The notes beneath the pieces are model-generated. The model was given only the letters and a program-made list of their open reading frames with translations. It was not told where the DNA came from and did no database searches. From Pseudoips prasinana (lineage: Eukaryota; Arthropoda; Insecta; Lepidoptera; Nolidae), in the NCBI GenBank assembly GCA_951640165.1, contig OX621252.1:18435934-18499933 (forward strand): a stretch of DNA of 64,000 bases. The letters run 5' to 3'. The position numbers were made by a program, and so were the translations under genes. Numbering within the stretch: position 1 is the first letter of the stretch; every line of letters starts with the position of its first letter. Shown in pieces: positions 33,408 through 43,702 of this stretch.

Positions 33408-35055
33408 CACTGGTCAGCAAATAAACCGAGCCACCCGCTACCTAGGAACTCTGATTCGATTTTCTCAAAAAGTATAAAACTTACAACTATCAAAGTTATA
33501 CCTACAAAAAGTGCGTTTCATGGTGATTAAAATGACTACAAATTAATTCGAAAGTACCCTCAACTCACATTGTAATCAAGCAACAAACACAATGCTAACG
33601 ATTTGTTCTGTTTTCACCAGAGTTTGAAATTAGCGTTCTTTTTCTCTACAATGAGGGTAGTCGGATATTTCTTATCATTTCTTTAGTTTTTGTCCATCTT
33701 TTGCTCAGACGCGTGTGTTTTTGCTACTTTTTTCGATTAATAATGGATACAACACATCAGGAAGCAGCTCAAGCTGTAGCATTACTTCAAGCAGGCATTG
33801 CGCAACGTGAAGTCGCTCGAAGGCTTCGAATCAGCAGATCTTCGGTGCAACGAGTTTACAGACGATACCTAGAGACTGGAGCATTCGATCGCCGTCCAGG
33901 TACGGGCAGACCTAGGGCTACATCAGCAGCAGATGATCGTTATATCCACCTTACTGTTCTGCGAAATCGCCACCTCAACGCAGTTCAAGTCCAACAAAGT
34001 CTGCGTGACGAACGACAAGTGGTCATAAGTTCAGATACCGTCAGAAGGAGACTTGCTGAACGGAACCTGACCCCAAAAAGAGCTGCAACAGGCCCAGCAT
34101 TAACGGTAGCACACCGTCGAGCACGACTTGAATTTGCTCGAGAGCATAGGGATTGGACATTAGAGCAGTGGAGTAATGTACTCTTCACTGATGAGACCAG
34201 GGTGAGTCTACATGGAAGTGATCGACGTCAGAGAGTATATCGTCGCCCTGGAGAAAGGTATTCTCAGTGTTGCATCGAGGAAACTGTTGCTTATGGAGGA
34301 GGATCTGTAATGGTCTGGGGCGGCATCTCGTTAACAGCACATACAACGTTAGTTTTCATCGAACCGACGGGCCGTACACGTGGACTGACTTCTCATCGCT
34401 ACATTACTGAAATCCTCGCAGACCATGTGGTACCTTACGCAGGATATATCGGACAGGATATGCAATTGATGCATGATAATGCACGGCCTCATGTTGCTCA
34501 TGTGGTGACCCAGTATCTACGCGACGTCAGCATTCGTACGATGGACTGGCCAGCTCGAAGCCCGGACTTGAATCCGATAGAACACTTATGGGATGAGCTG
34601 AAACGTCGGGTTCGAGCCCGAGTACCTGCTCCAACAAGGCTTCCAGAGCTGCGAATCGCAATTGAAGAGGAGTGGAATACAATTCCTCAAGATTTTATCG
34701 TCAGGCTCGTAAGGTCGATGAATACAAGGATGCTGGCAGTTATCCGAGCAAGGGGAGGGAATACGGAGTATTGATCAAAAACTTTTTTTTGATTTTATCT
34801 TTGTTTTTGGCTTTAATTTTTTTTTTCACTTTATCATTACTAACGATTGTCACGACTGGAAAACGACTCTTCTTTGTAAAATCCTTAATAAACACTGAAA
34901 TATTGATTAAACCCAATGAGTTTCCTTTCATTTTAATCACCATGAAATGCACTTTCTGTAGGTACAACTTTGATAATTGTAGGTTTTTTAGTTTTTGAGA
35001 AAATCGAATTAGAGTGCCTAGGTAGCGGGTGGCTCGGTTTATTTGCTGTCCAGTG
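33408..35055 (+). mobile_element. Full-length Tc1 element with intact transposase
   Basis: 1648 bp with imperfect terminal inverted repeats of about 125 bp beginning cactggtcagcaaataaacc (right end cactggacagcaaataaacc reversed). TA flanks are at 33406-33407 and 35056-35057. The repeats include the inner aaagtgcgtttcatggtgat block. The layout is that of a complete Tc1-type element with an uninterrupted ORF. Confidence 0.93.
33743..34774 (+). CDS. Tc1-family transposase (DD34E)
   Basis: A 343-residue transposase that would bind the long inverted repeats and move the element by cut-and-paste into TA. The N-terminus has a paired-like helix-turn-helix DNA-binding region (AGIAQREVARRLRISRSSVQ at 17-36), a GRPR AT-hook-like motif at 55-58, and a second helix-turn-helix to about residue 120. 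The catalytic core has D150 (FTDETR), the GGGSVMVWGGIS block at 185-196, D245 (MHDNARPH) and E280 (SPDLNPIEHLWDEL), with 34 residues between the last two acidic residues. I chose MDTTHQ as start because the 14 upstream residues are hydrophobic and unlike the family. No stop or frameshift; length is normal for Tc1. Confidence 0.94.
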   Translation: MDTTHQEAAQAVALLQAGIAQREVARRLRISRSSVQRVYRRYLETGAFDRRPGTGRPRATSAADDRYIHLTVLRNRHLNAVQVQQSLRDERQVVISSDTVRRRLAERNLTPKRAATGPALTVAHRRARLEFAREHRDWTLEQWSNVLFTDETRVSLHGSDRRQRVYRRPGERYSQCCIEETVAYGGGSVMVWGGISLTAHTTLVFIEPTGRTRGLTSHRYITEILADHVVPYAGYIGQDMQLMHDNARPHVAHVVTQYLRDVSIRTMDWPARSPDLNPIEHLWDELKRRVRARVPAPTRLPELRIAIEEEWNTIPQDFIVRLVRSMNTRMLAVIRARGGNTEY

Positions 35056-35283
35056 TAGTTAACAACAAAATAATTATTACAAAGTGGATAGCAGACTGTT
35101 CACTAAAGTAGTCTGTCTAATTAAATTAGTAAATAATTTGAAATAAAAATGTTTACTGACGGTACTTTGTCTATATACTTGTAAATATTCATTTTTTGAG
35201 GGTAATTGGGCTATTGTTAATGAAACAGAATGAAAAAACTAAACAAAAAATGTAGAAGTTTTTTATTTATTAACTAATGATGC

Positions 35284-35535
35284 GTGGCTGAAGGCATAGA
35301 ATATCGCTACCCCATATCATCCCGAAGAGGGCGCAGAAGGGAATATCTATCAGAGAACGAGCATCAGCGTCTCTCTGTGTACTATAACCGTCATACTTTT
35401 ATCGCCAACCCGCCTGCTAAGCGTGGCGATTATGATATATCCCTCCAAATGATGGACACAACTCCATTTAGGAAACCTTTTGAGGAGGCCTTTGTCCAGC
35501 AGTGGACGTCACTTGACTGACATGATGAGATTTTT
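35284..35535 (+). mobile_element. RTE-tailed short repeat (family T), copy 1
   Basis: Begins ggctgaaggcatagaatatc, continues gagggcgcagaagg, gcgtctctctgtgtactata and aacccgcctgctaagcgtgg. It ends with the RTE-type block gaggcctttgtccagcagtg plus a degenerate tail. Related copies are at 50769-51092, 54895-55083 (5' part) and 56046-56312. The open frame here is not conserved between copies, so I treat it as non-coding. Confidence 0.65.
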
Positions 35536-35598
35536 TATTCATACGCATTTTTGTAATGTGCATAGGAAATGCATCAAACTAAGTATTTTCATCAATAC

Positions 35599-35851
35599 TT
35601 ACTTATTTATCGTATGGGCCGTGGTTACCCTAGTGTCAGAGTTCTTCAAGCCGCCCAGTAGGCCTCCGACATGGCTTAATGACTGTTGCCTGTTAGCTAC
35701 AACCGGGACCGACAGCTTAACGTGCACTCCGAAGCACAGAGATGCTCAGAAATTTAACCACTTTGGCGGTCACCCATCTATGGACTGATCGCGAGCCAAG
35801 TTGCTTAACCTCGCCGATCACCTACGGACCGGTGAGAGCATCTATTCTTCA
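35599..35851 (-). mobile_element. 5S-rRNA-like SINE, full length
   Basis: Minus-strand copy. The head reads gatgctctcaccggtccgta, gatcggcgaggttaagcaac and gatgggtgaccgccaaa, colinear with the 3' two-thirds of 5S rRNA. The body has gacggcttaagctgtcggtc-type sequence and the 3' end cccatacgataaataagt. Confidence 0.82.
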
Positions 35852-36429
35852 TCTTTCATCAATATCACGGCAAGTTTCACAACAAAAAACCCAAAAAAAA
35901 TATTACCCTAAACTGAGGGCAATTTCTCTAAGCTGGTATCATTGACCGTTTGGCAAAGGGCTGGCTGTAGTTATCTGCATAACGATAGGTGATTGGCATA
36001 ATCACCCAGTCCATTTAGGTTGAGGCCGCGAATTCGGCGGCTTGAATCGATATATTTTGGGTTTGTGGGTCGAATTATGTTGTAAAAGGGTTTTGAAGAT
36101 GTCTGGAAGTCTGGAGGAGAAAATCTTACCAAATGATTCTAAAGGATTATTATTTTGTAGAATCAGTACAGTAATATCGAAATATATTAATTTTATAATT
36201 ATTAAAGAACATTTTTTTTGGTTAATTTGGAGAAAGATGAGGTTTTTTTGGTAAACAAACGTATGGCTCACCCGATAGGTAGCGGTAACTGTATTTTAAG
36301 ACTCTTGAAATACACTTAGCATCACTCATGCGTTGCTTTCACGCGGCACTTTGACGACATTACTTATCTCTAAATACAAAATGTCGTTCAAATAAAAAAT
36401 ATTTTTATGTTAGTTCTAATTTCTTTTTT
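35852..36429. other. No gene recognised
   Basis: No supported gene. A small inverted repeat (ggtgattggcataatcacc) lies near 35988. The paired open frames at 36002-36271 are on opposite strands of the same AT-rich stretch and look like chance. Confidence 0.4.
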
Positions 36430-36500
36430 TTATGCTGAAAGGGTTTGCGCTCTCACCTGATGGTAATTCAAGATGTGGTCGAAGGTAGACCGCGCGAATA
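36430..36500. repeat. Possible LINE 3' UTR fragment
   Basis: The phrase ctctcacctgatggtaattc with gatgtggtcgaaggtag is a pattern I associate with lepidopteran LINE 3' UTRs. Too short to assign. Confidence 0.3.
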
Positions 36501-36639
36501 GTTTTAGTAATACAAATTTAATGTGATGTTAAAATTATTTAATGTTTTTCAATTGCTTCAGGATTTCATAAATGTTTTATTATAATTAAGAGATTTAAAT
36601 TCCGAAACTGTTCATCGCTGCATTGTTATTAAAGCTTCT

Positions 36640-36990
36640 GGACTGGAAAGGCTTTGGTATCAATATCAATGGCGGGTATATCACTCACTTTCGATTTAGT
36701 CCTGGCTGAAACCTTAGAAGACTTTGGTACAATGCTCGAGGACCTCATCAGAATCTTTAAACATATGGGTCTGAAAATGAAAATGTATAAGGCGAACATC
36801 GTATCGAACGTCCATTGTGGCAGAAATGTTCTCGAGAGGTGACCAGGAAACGGAAAACGCAGCGTGGGCAGGCTCTCTACAAAATTGACCACAGATCTTG
36901 TAAGGGTCATAAGACCCGCATTTACCGGAGGACTTTCTCCAGCCGTGGACGTCTTTCGGTTGTAATAATGATGATGTTGATAAATTATAA
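36640..36990 (+). pseudogene. RTE-type reverse transcriptase relic with internal deletion
   Basis: Frame readings give LAETLEDFGTMLEDL, IFKHMGLKMKMYKANI and VSNVHCGRNVLER. These correspond to the RTE segment around and after the FADD motif (AESLEELSTML..L, VGLKMN..KTKIMSN). The sequence then jumps straight to the C-terminal block (aaacgcagcgtgggcaggct) and the 3' end (ccgtggacgtctttcggttg, then an ATG-rich tail). The catalytic FADD itself is degenerate (FDLVLAE), and the region between is deleted. Confidence 0.7.
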
Positions 36991-37479
36991 TTTAAATGAG
37001 CCAAATAATAACTCTACTAGTCTCTGTTATATTGTAGTACCCGTAAATCAATTTTAGTAGAGATCTTGAATTAAAAATAATAATACTATAACGATTCTGA
37101 AAATGTATTACTAAAACCCTATCTATATATACGTAACTCTTTATGATCATATTATCTAAAGTTTAAATTTAGATGTGTGTCGCAGAATATTTTTTTTTTT
37201 TTTTGATAAACGCCCATACAATATACGGAGGCTCTACTAAACCTGCACCATTTTATTCCATTTACATATGTATGTACGATACAGTAAAAAGCACTAGAAA
37301 ATAACTTTTCTCTTAACTCTTTTATTCCCACATTTCTTCCAAATAAATTCGACTATTTTATTCTACTGCCACATAAGTTCGTGTGCCAAATGCAGTTATT
37401 TTAAAATGCAAACAATAAATTACCAAGTAAGTTACAAGTTTTAATTATTCAACAGCTAAACTTACAAGTGTTTAATTAT
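36991..37479. other. No gene recognised
   Basis: AT-rich with a poly-T run near 37190. Nothing assignable. Confidence 0.5.
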
Positions 37480-37562
37480 AGATTTCCCTCGACTTTTACT
37501 GCGGTGACGAGTACAATACGTTGCGCAACGGGGTGACGCGCGACGCCACCAACCTGTTTGAA
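37480..37562. other. GC-rich islet of unknown nature
   Basis: A sharp GC-rich patch (ttttactgcggtgacgagta, gttgcgcaacggggtgacgc) in AT-rich surroundings, containing the palindrome gttgcgcaac. One plus-strand frame is open (FYCGDEYNTLRNGVTRDAT) but no family is recognised. It may be a decayed repeat rather than an exon. Confidence 0.3.
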
Positions 37563-37619
37563 ATAAAAGTGTCAAAAATGTTTATGTTTGAACTTAGGAA
37601 AGTATTATATATATAATAT

Positions 37620-37698
37620 AAGTAATTTTTAGTCAAATTATTAAAATGCTGTACTCCTCCTGAGTACAGCATTTTAATAATTTGACTAAAAATTACTT
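37620..37698. repeat. Perfect 37-bp inverted repeat (hairpin)
   Basis: Arms 37620-37656 and 37662-37698 are exact reverse complements (aagtaatttttagtcaaatt start), with a loop of only 5 nt (ctcct). No mismatch over 37 bp implies either recent origin or selection on pairing. It lies within the probable intron upstream of the Ig exon. Confidence 0.9.
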
Positions 37699-37947
37699 TA
37701 TTTCTAATATATTGTAAAGAACCAATTACGTTTTAATGTTAGTAGCATAAGGAATATGATAAGACATAACATTTATTTACGTCTTCCAATTTTTACAGCT
37801 TTTAACAAAATACACATGTTAATATTAATAGGGAATTTTTGTAATTATATTTTTTTATTAAATCATAATATAATTATAATTAATTATAATATATAATTAT
37901 ATTACATTCTTGAAAATAGATCATTTATGTTATGATTTATATAACAG

Positions 37948-38200
37948 ATTTACTGCTTCGTTTATAAAGCAGTATCACGCTCAACCGTAGACGGGTTCAA
38001 ATCCCACGTCGGGGTAAAAGATGCTCTTTAGATATTTCTGACTATAAAAAACTCAGTAGCACTCTGCTCTCTGGAATTTGTTGTGTGTTTTTGCCTCGGA
38101 AAATGCATAGAGCTGTCGGTCCTGCCCCTGATGTCTTCCCGGTCGTGTCAAATAGCCGTCCCATTAGATTATGAGATTAAGGAAATAGACCATGCATACA
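37948..38200 (+). mobile_element. tRNA-derived SINE of a fourth type (family D)
   Basis: tRNA-like head with B-box region gacgggttcaaatcccac. The body has gcctcggaaaatgcatagag, ctgtcggtcctgcccctgat, ccggtcgtgtcaaatagccg and ccattagattatgagatt, blocks I recognise from lepidopteran SINEs. Only one copy is recognisable in this window. Confidence 0.5.
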
Positions 38201-38433
38201 AATACACACAACCCCGCCAACTGGCCCGTCAAGATCGATGTACTATTCACCTTCCGCCTCTTCATCACCAACTAAATATTTCTGATGTATTGTGCTGGAC
38301 TCGTCAAAATAAGACCACAGTTTTACTTCGATAAGACCTTAATATATTGGTTCGGCATGACACTAAATTTATAAGCCACACTAAAGAAAGCGTCCCGAAA
38401 TTACATTCAAAGTGTAACTTTAATACGCTTCTA

Positions 38434-38645
38434 CAGTCAACAGCAAAAGTAGATGATCAAAGTCGGATATTCAATACTAATTATCATAAATTGCGACAAA
38501 ATAGTGTGGTGGTGAAGAGTATCTAGTTGAAGGTGTGCGTGAGTGTTAAGTGTAAAAAATATTAACTAGTGAAAACTGCCACCCAATAGCATCATAAACT
38601 CAAAGCTCAGGTCCGATTTTGATCATCTACTTATGCTGTTGACTG
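38434..38645. mobile_element. TA-flanked MITE, 212 bp
   Basis: Terminal inverted repeats of about 34 bp (cagtcaacagcaaaagtaga, then tgatcaaagtcgga), flanked by TA at 38432-38433 and 38646-38647. This is a Tc1/mariner-type non-autonomous element, distinct in sequence from M135. It lies about 220 bp upstream of the host exon. Confidence 0.78.
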
Positions 38646-38867
38646 TACAAGGGACATCATGTTAGATATTACAAAAATAAATGTTAACAAATCTAAACGT
38701 AGGTCACGTTTTTCAACCAACACCCTTTGAATAACTAAGTAACAAATACCCAAACATCTAAACATTAATCTATACCTTCCTAAGTAACATACAAAACACT
38801 TCCGCAGCCATTTTTCCTCTAACCAATAGACCCTTCGAGCCATAATAAATAAACCTCTTGTCCCCAG

Positions 38868-39076
38868 TTTCGACGTGCGTGGCCGGTCATTCAACAAGGC
38901 GTTACAATGGTCTGACCCAAACGCGTTCGGACCGCGGGCAAACTTCGCGACGATCGCCCGACCGGCCTCACTCACGCTAGAAACAGTGCAGTTAGACGAT
39001 GAGGGCGTGTATAGGTGCCGCGTCGATTTCAAGAACTCGCCGACGCGCAATTTTCAGATCCGCCTTTCTGTAATCG
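38868..39076 (+). CDS. Internal exon of a Sidestep-like immunoglobulin cell-surface protein
   Basis: The exon is bounded by an acceptor (cttgtccccag, 38867) and a canonical donor (gtgagt, 39077). It encodes 69 whole codons plus one base at each end, so it enters by completing a split codon and leaves with a split glycine codon. The product starts FDVRGRSFNKALQWSDP and ends RVDFKNSPTRNFQIRLSVI. The DDEGVYRCRVDF segment holds the D-x-G-x-Y-x-C signature of an Ig V-type domain, with the second disulphide cysteine. The CRVDF..SPTRN..I.LSVI ending is characteristic of the Sidestep family, arthropod transmembrane receptors whose partners are Beat proteins in motor axon guidance and synapse specification. 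The first cysteine must lie in an upstream exon that I do not find. GC content and codon use differ sharply from the surroundings. Which paralogue it is cannot be told from one exon. Confidence 0.9.
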
Positions 39077-39309
39077 GTGAGTATTATTATTTTGTGATGT
39101 TGTTCGATAGTTTCTGTATAGTAAATTATACTTAGTACTTCTAACTTTTGTTATAGTAGAGGAGAGGAGTAGCATAGTAGAGGATGTAAAGAGAGACAGA
39201 CTTTTTTGTGAATTTACTGATTCATATTTATATGCTTATACATTTTAGACTATGTTACAAGTTTTATTTACTCGCATAATAATTATTTACTGGTATCAAG
39301 AGAAAATCG

Positions 39310-39412
39310 CTGGATGCGGATAGCGCAAGACCGGCAATTGTGGAGATCTTTGGGGGAGGCCTTTGTAAAGTAGTGGCCGTCTTTCGGCTGATATGATGAT
39401 GATGATGATCAT
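39310..39412 (+). mobile_element. RTE-type LINE 3' end
   Basis: Plus-strand 3' end: cgctggatgcggatagcgca, gatctttgggggaggccttt and an (ATG)n tail (atgatgatgatgatga). It lies about 230 bp downstream of the Ig exon, in its following intron. Confidence 0.78.
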
Positions 39413-41842
39413 TAAATATTTCTCTTATATTTCAGTTTAACAAATTCAAGTTACTCTCTCCATTTCTCTCTACTACCGGACATTTAAAATTAAAAGCTTC
39501 ATAAGTCGTCAGAAACTGACTAAAAATAAATTAAGGACTTCCGAAATAAAAACATAATTTTACAGACATTTTCAAAATTATCATGCATCAAAACATTTAA
39601 CGGAGATGTATAAATGACTCCAAATGAATCAAATTTTACTTTAATATTCCTCTCCCGTTTAAAATTTGTTCATAATCCGTGGGCAAAATTAAATATCCTA
39701 CGTTAAAAACTACTTAGGCTAGCTACAACTAACATTTTCAATTACCGTCTGAATATAATTGCCCCCTAACGAGTGGAACAGTTTCGCAAATAACTCGGCC
39801 GCAAACGTCGACCCTCCAAACTAGAATGGGAATCGCAGCAGATGTTCGCATTCCCACACTGAAAAACTTTAGCACAAAATGTCTGCTCTATGCTGAAAAT
39901 TTATAAGAGAACCTTATCTAAAAAGCCAGCCTTTCAGCGGCTTTCGTCGAGCGGGCGATGCAAAACAAAGCTTTGTTAGAGCTCCTTTGAATTTCGGTAA
40001 GGAAAATGAGAGGTTACACACGACCCCTACCCGTCAAAGAAGCCTCCGAGTACTGTTATTACAATAATGTACTGCGATATCACGTTCGGAGAGGCGCTTT
40101 CGGATGACACGGGAGTGCTGTCACGCTATCTCACTGTTCTGTCGTCTAGAGTGCTAATAGGGTTGGTCATGCAACCTATCTCACCATAATTTATTATAAT
40201 AATTTCAAAAATTCTTTTGTTTTTGTCTCTATATCGGTGACGAGTATAACAATTAATCAAAACCCCAATCAATCAATTTGTATATCACGTTTTTACGGCA
40301 TAAATTTAATGGCATATGAATCGTATATTTTTAGATTGGATGAATATTTTTTTATTGAAAATTACGCTTTTCATTTGGCACGTTGTAAAAATCTGCGCAA
40401 AAAGTAAAGTGATTAACCCGGGCACTTCATATGTATCATGGGTATAGGCGCGCAAACGTGGAATTGACTAACAAAGTGATTTTATTAACTCAACCGGCTA
40501 GTACGTCGACCGGGACTGCCCGACCCGAGAATTTATTATACCTCCCTTATCTACATATGTTTATCGCGGAATTTTAAATTGTAAACGAGCTCCACTTCAA
40601 AATACCAGTTCAGTTTCTGCTTGAATTTACACTACATTTAGTTTGGCGTAACGTACCTATATATATTTTGCATCACATTAAAAGAAGAAAGTTGCATTGG
40701 ATTTATATGAGTAAGACGCGGTACAGACATGATATGATATTTATCTCATTAAACAAGTTATATAAGTAGCGAAGCGTCATTTTTTTTCTTAAATTTGTAA
40801 GAACTATAAAACAAACAAAGTGCCTGGAAATTTTATTCGAACATTCCAAATAGCCACTAATTATTATGTTATCGATGAAAAGTCCGAGATTTGGATGCAA
40901 TTACTTATTTTCATGGTGTATTTGGTATATTTTACAAAAATCTAACCATTATTTAAAGTTTTATTCAGTCATATAACTTCATCTTCATTCTAAATATTCG
41001 TTTTTATACACAGTATATTTTTGATTCTCATTACTATTTCATTTAAGACATAAAAAATGTTTCAAACTCCAGGTTCTTTTTAACCTTATACCACGCGCGA
41101 TTACACAAATAATTAGGTATGGAATGTTGATATGATTTATTTTTTATGACTTAGTGGTAACTAATGAATCATGAGTCTAGCCTGATGCTAAGTGATAAAT
41201 TTAAAGGAATAAAATAAAATAAACTATGGAAGCGGTTCAGTTGCAGTGCGCGTTACTGGTTTCCTGACTCCACATGACACAACATTTAATTTTTGAAACG
41301 AATACAATATGAAATCTTTAGCGGGTGACGAAAGGTAAATATATTATGTAGGTACGGTCTTCCTCTAGTCACTCTATCTGATAAATATACAAACAGACAC
41401 ATTTAAAACTGTTTACACTTGTATTTAAATTGAAGCTTATAATTAAACAGCCGATTAACTACTATCCCGTTATATATACGCAAAATAATTAAAATCTGTG
41501 GTAGGTGGTAAAATATTTTAATTTATGTTATTCACAATTTCTGCAGTCATCAGAAAAATTACGACTTAAAATGCCATGCTGTTTTACTAATTTTATTGAC
41601 AAATCTTTCAGTATACAAGCTGTGTAGAATTGATACCTATGGAAATAAGACTTGTCGAGTCACTTTTCAAATTATGGTCAAGGAATATTACTTAAAACTA
41701 TCTAGTTGCCGCTGAGACTTTACTTGGTTTAGCTGAAACTATCTTAGTATATATGTATATAAGCTGTGTGTATTATTAGGTTTATATATTTATTTATGTG
41801 TATATGTACCTATGTGAATGGGTACCTATGTATATGTATGGC
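39413..41842. other. Repeat-poor probable intron
   Basis: About 2.4 kb after the Ig exon with no recognised repeat and no supported exon. The part at 39700-40150 is less AT-rich than its surroundings (ccttacgaaa-like AT runs are rare; gcgatatcacgttcggagagg near 40074), so it may contain conserved intronic or regulatory sequence. This is inference from composition only. Confidence 0.45.
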
Positions 41843-42090
41843 TATGTATATGTGAATGGGACAACCGGAAGGGGAAGACCACGTCGAACATTCTCTGACC
41901 ACATTGGAGATGTTCTCAAGAAAGGGCAGGTCAGAAGTACCCTAAACCGGCGAGCATGTATGAAGAATATAATGACAGTAATCGAGGCAAAAGAAGTATG
42001 CAAAGAACGTGACAAATGGAAATCCGTTGTCTCTGCCTACCCCTCTGGGAAACAGGCGTGAGTCTATGTATGTATGTATGTATGTACCTA
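41843..42090 (+). pseudogene. Retroelement ORF C-terminus with (TATG)n tail
   Basis: Frame [15 protein letters not shown], then [20 protein letters not shown], ending [15 protein letters not shown] and a TGA at 42059-42061. A tatgtatgtatgtatgta tail follows. Homologous to 17655-17926 on the minus strand, which has the same residues in the same order. It is probably the end of a LINE polyprotein, undisrupted here for about 70 codons. The clade is unknown. Confidence 0.6.
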
Positions 42091-42983
42091 TACAGTCCTG
42101 TATATATTATATTATTTTCTTTCCTACAATAGATTGATACACCTTTTGCTACCATTATCCTTTGGTACTAAATTCTGATCCATCCAACGCAAATAAGTTG
42201 CCTAGTGCCTTTTAGTAATAAGGCCGCCAGTTGCATATCATTGTTCTTTTTGTATTCCTTGTGCTATAAAGTGTACGGTTACTTCTTCTTCCTTTTGTTT
42301 TTTGTCGTGTGATAATGTTTTGAACTGGCAAGAACAAATGATAAAATAATTACCGTGTCCTGTCTTCCTTCTTCTTGAAAGCTTGCTGTTGAATGTTATC
42401 CGTATTGCCTCTTGGAACACGTTCAAGTCTGGCTACAATCCGTCACGAGAGTGACTCATTCGTACACACCACCGCTTTATTGGAGGTGTTTAGCTGGCCC
42501 GGTAATTTATAAAGTTGGTATTGTAATGTATCTGTGCAGCCTACGCCTAAGGCCCGCGAGCTACTTCCGTTCGTGATTCTTTCGAGGCCGGGTTTTGAGT
42601 TAAGTGAAGCAATATGTAACAGTTAAGTGGGGGTTCTAGTGCAGCTTGTGTAAGGCACACTGATATTTCACATTGGTTAAATTATAGCTGCAATACTTGA
42701 GCGTCTGTCATGGGAACTACTTAACTCTCTGCGTATATGGTTGCCTGCTGACCCATTACTGGGATGAAAATAAATAACACACAGAATAGATCTATGCTTA
42801 TTTTCCTGACTTCTAAGTTTTTTCACTTTTAAATAAGCAATTTAACTCCAACAAGTAGTTTTAGAGTTTAAATCTATGTATAGGGTTGTTAGCACGTCAT
42901 GAGAGACTGAATTTCTAAATGGATAACAACCAATAATTAAATATATTAGCCCAAACAAATAAACTCCGGTGAATCTCAAGGTA
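42091..42983. other. No gene recognised
   Basis: Unassigned sequence. A GC-rich patch at about 42540-42600 (aaggcccgcgagctacttcc, ttcgaggccgggttt) is not matched elsewhere in the window. No supported coding region. Confidence 0.45.
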
Positions 42984-43118
42984 GAGACGCCAGCACATCC
43001 AGCTACCCCAATCGGTCAAATTTCTTTTATATATTTTCAACTTTATCACAAAGGCATAAGGTTCAGTTTCAATTGGGGAAATTTGACAGATTAGGGTAGC
43101 TTGATGTGCTGGCGTCTG
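42984..43118 (-). mobile_element. M135 MITE, copy 4 (inverted)
   Basis: 135 bp in the opposite orientation to the other copies: the cttttatatattttcaact core is near the left end. The left flank is TA (42982-42983); the right flank reads CA, a probable later substitution. Confidence 0.78.
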
Positions 43119-43521
43119 CACATCTCGATTCCTAAACATAATGAAAACGCTAAGATCACAGATATTTTCTCAAATTGTATGGATATTTTTAGTGGAAATC
43201 CTTTCAGAACCATTGGATAGAAAAAAAACATGTATTTTAAAGGGTTGAAACAATTTTCAAGTGTCCCGCAATTGAAAGCTTGGACGTAGTATAGTATAGC
43301 AGATATAATATTATTATATACCAAAATATTAAAAATAAGTTGATATTTTTTATGTTGATTTTACTTTTATTTATTTATTTAAAATGTTTATTGTAAAAAT
43401 GCGAACTTAATTTCAAAGGCATTATCTACCAGAGAAGAGACTTTGGTAGGTACACTAAAATTATATAGTTAGTTACTTAACATACTATAAAATACTGTAC
43501 TATATAATTATTACATATATC
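43119..43521. other. No gene recognised
   Basis: AT-rich and unassigned. Confidence 0.5.
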
Positions 43522-43702
43522 TCTTGGGACACTTAACACACTGTCATCTGATCCCAAACTTGGGACATTTACATGACTTTTACATGTCTAAATACATACA
43601 TATTCTAGATAAGTAAAGATGTGTTCTAAAGGGGAATAAAACCCACTATCTCTGGCTTAGAAGTCAGGGTCAACCACTAGGCTATTACTACAGGCCAGTC
43701 TA
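43522..43702 (-). mobile_element. tRNA-derived SINE, family C, internally deleted
   Basis: On the minus strand the head is cctagtggttgaccctgact with ttctaagcc, and a B-box-like gtgggttttattcccc. The tail is ttgggatcagatgacagtgt. Most of the middle body is deleted. It matches the head of the SINE at 16505-16960. Confidence 0.6.

Noticed and set aside
38631..39050. Minus-strand open frame of 139 codons opposite the Ig exon
   Set aside because: It is the antisense of the Sidestep-like exon and a MITE end; the plus strand has the Ig signature and splice sites.
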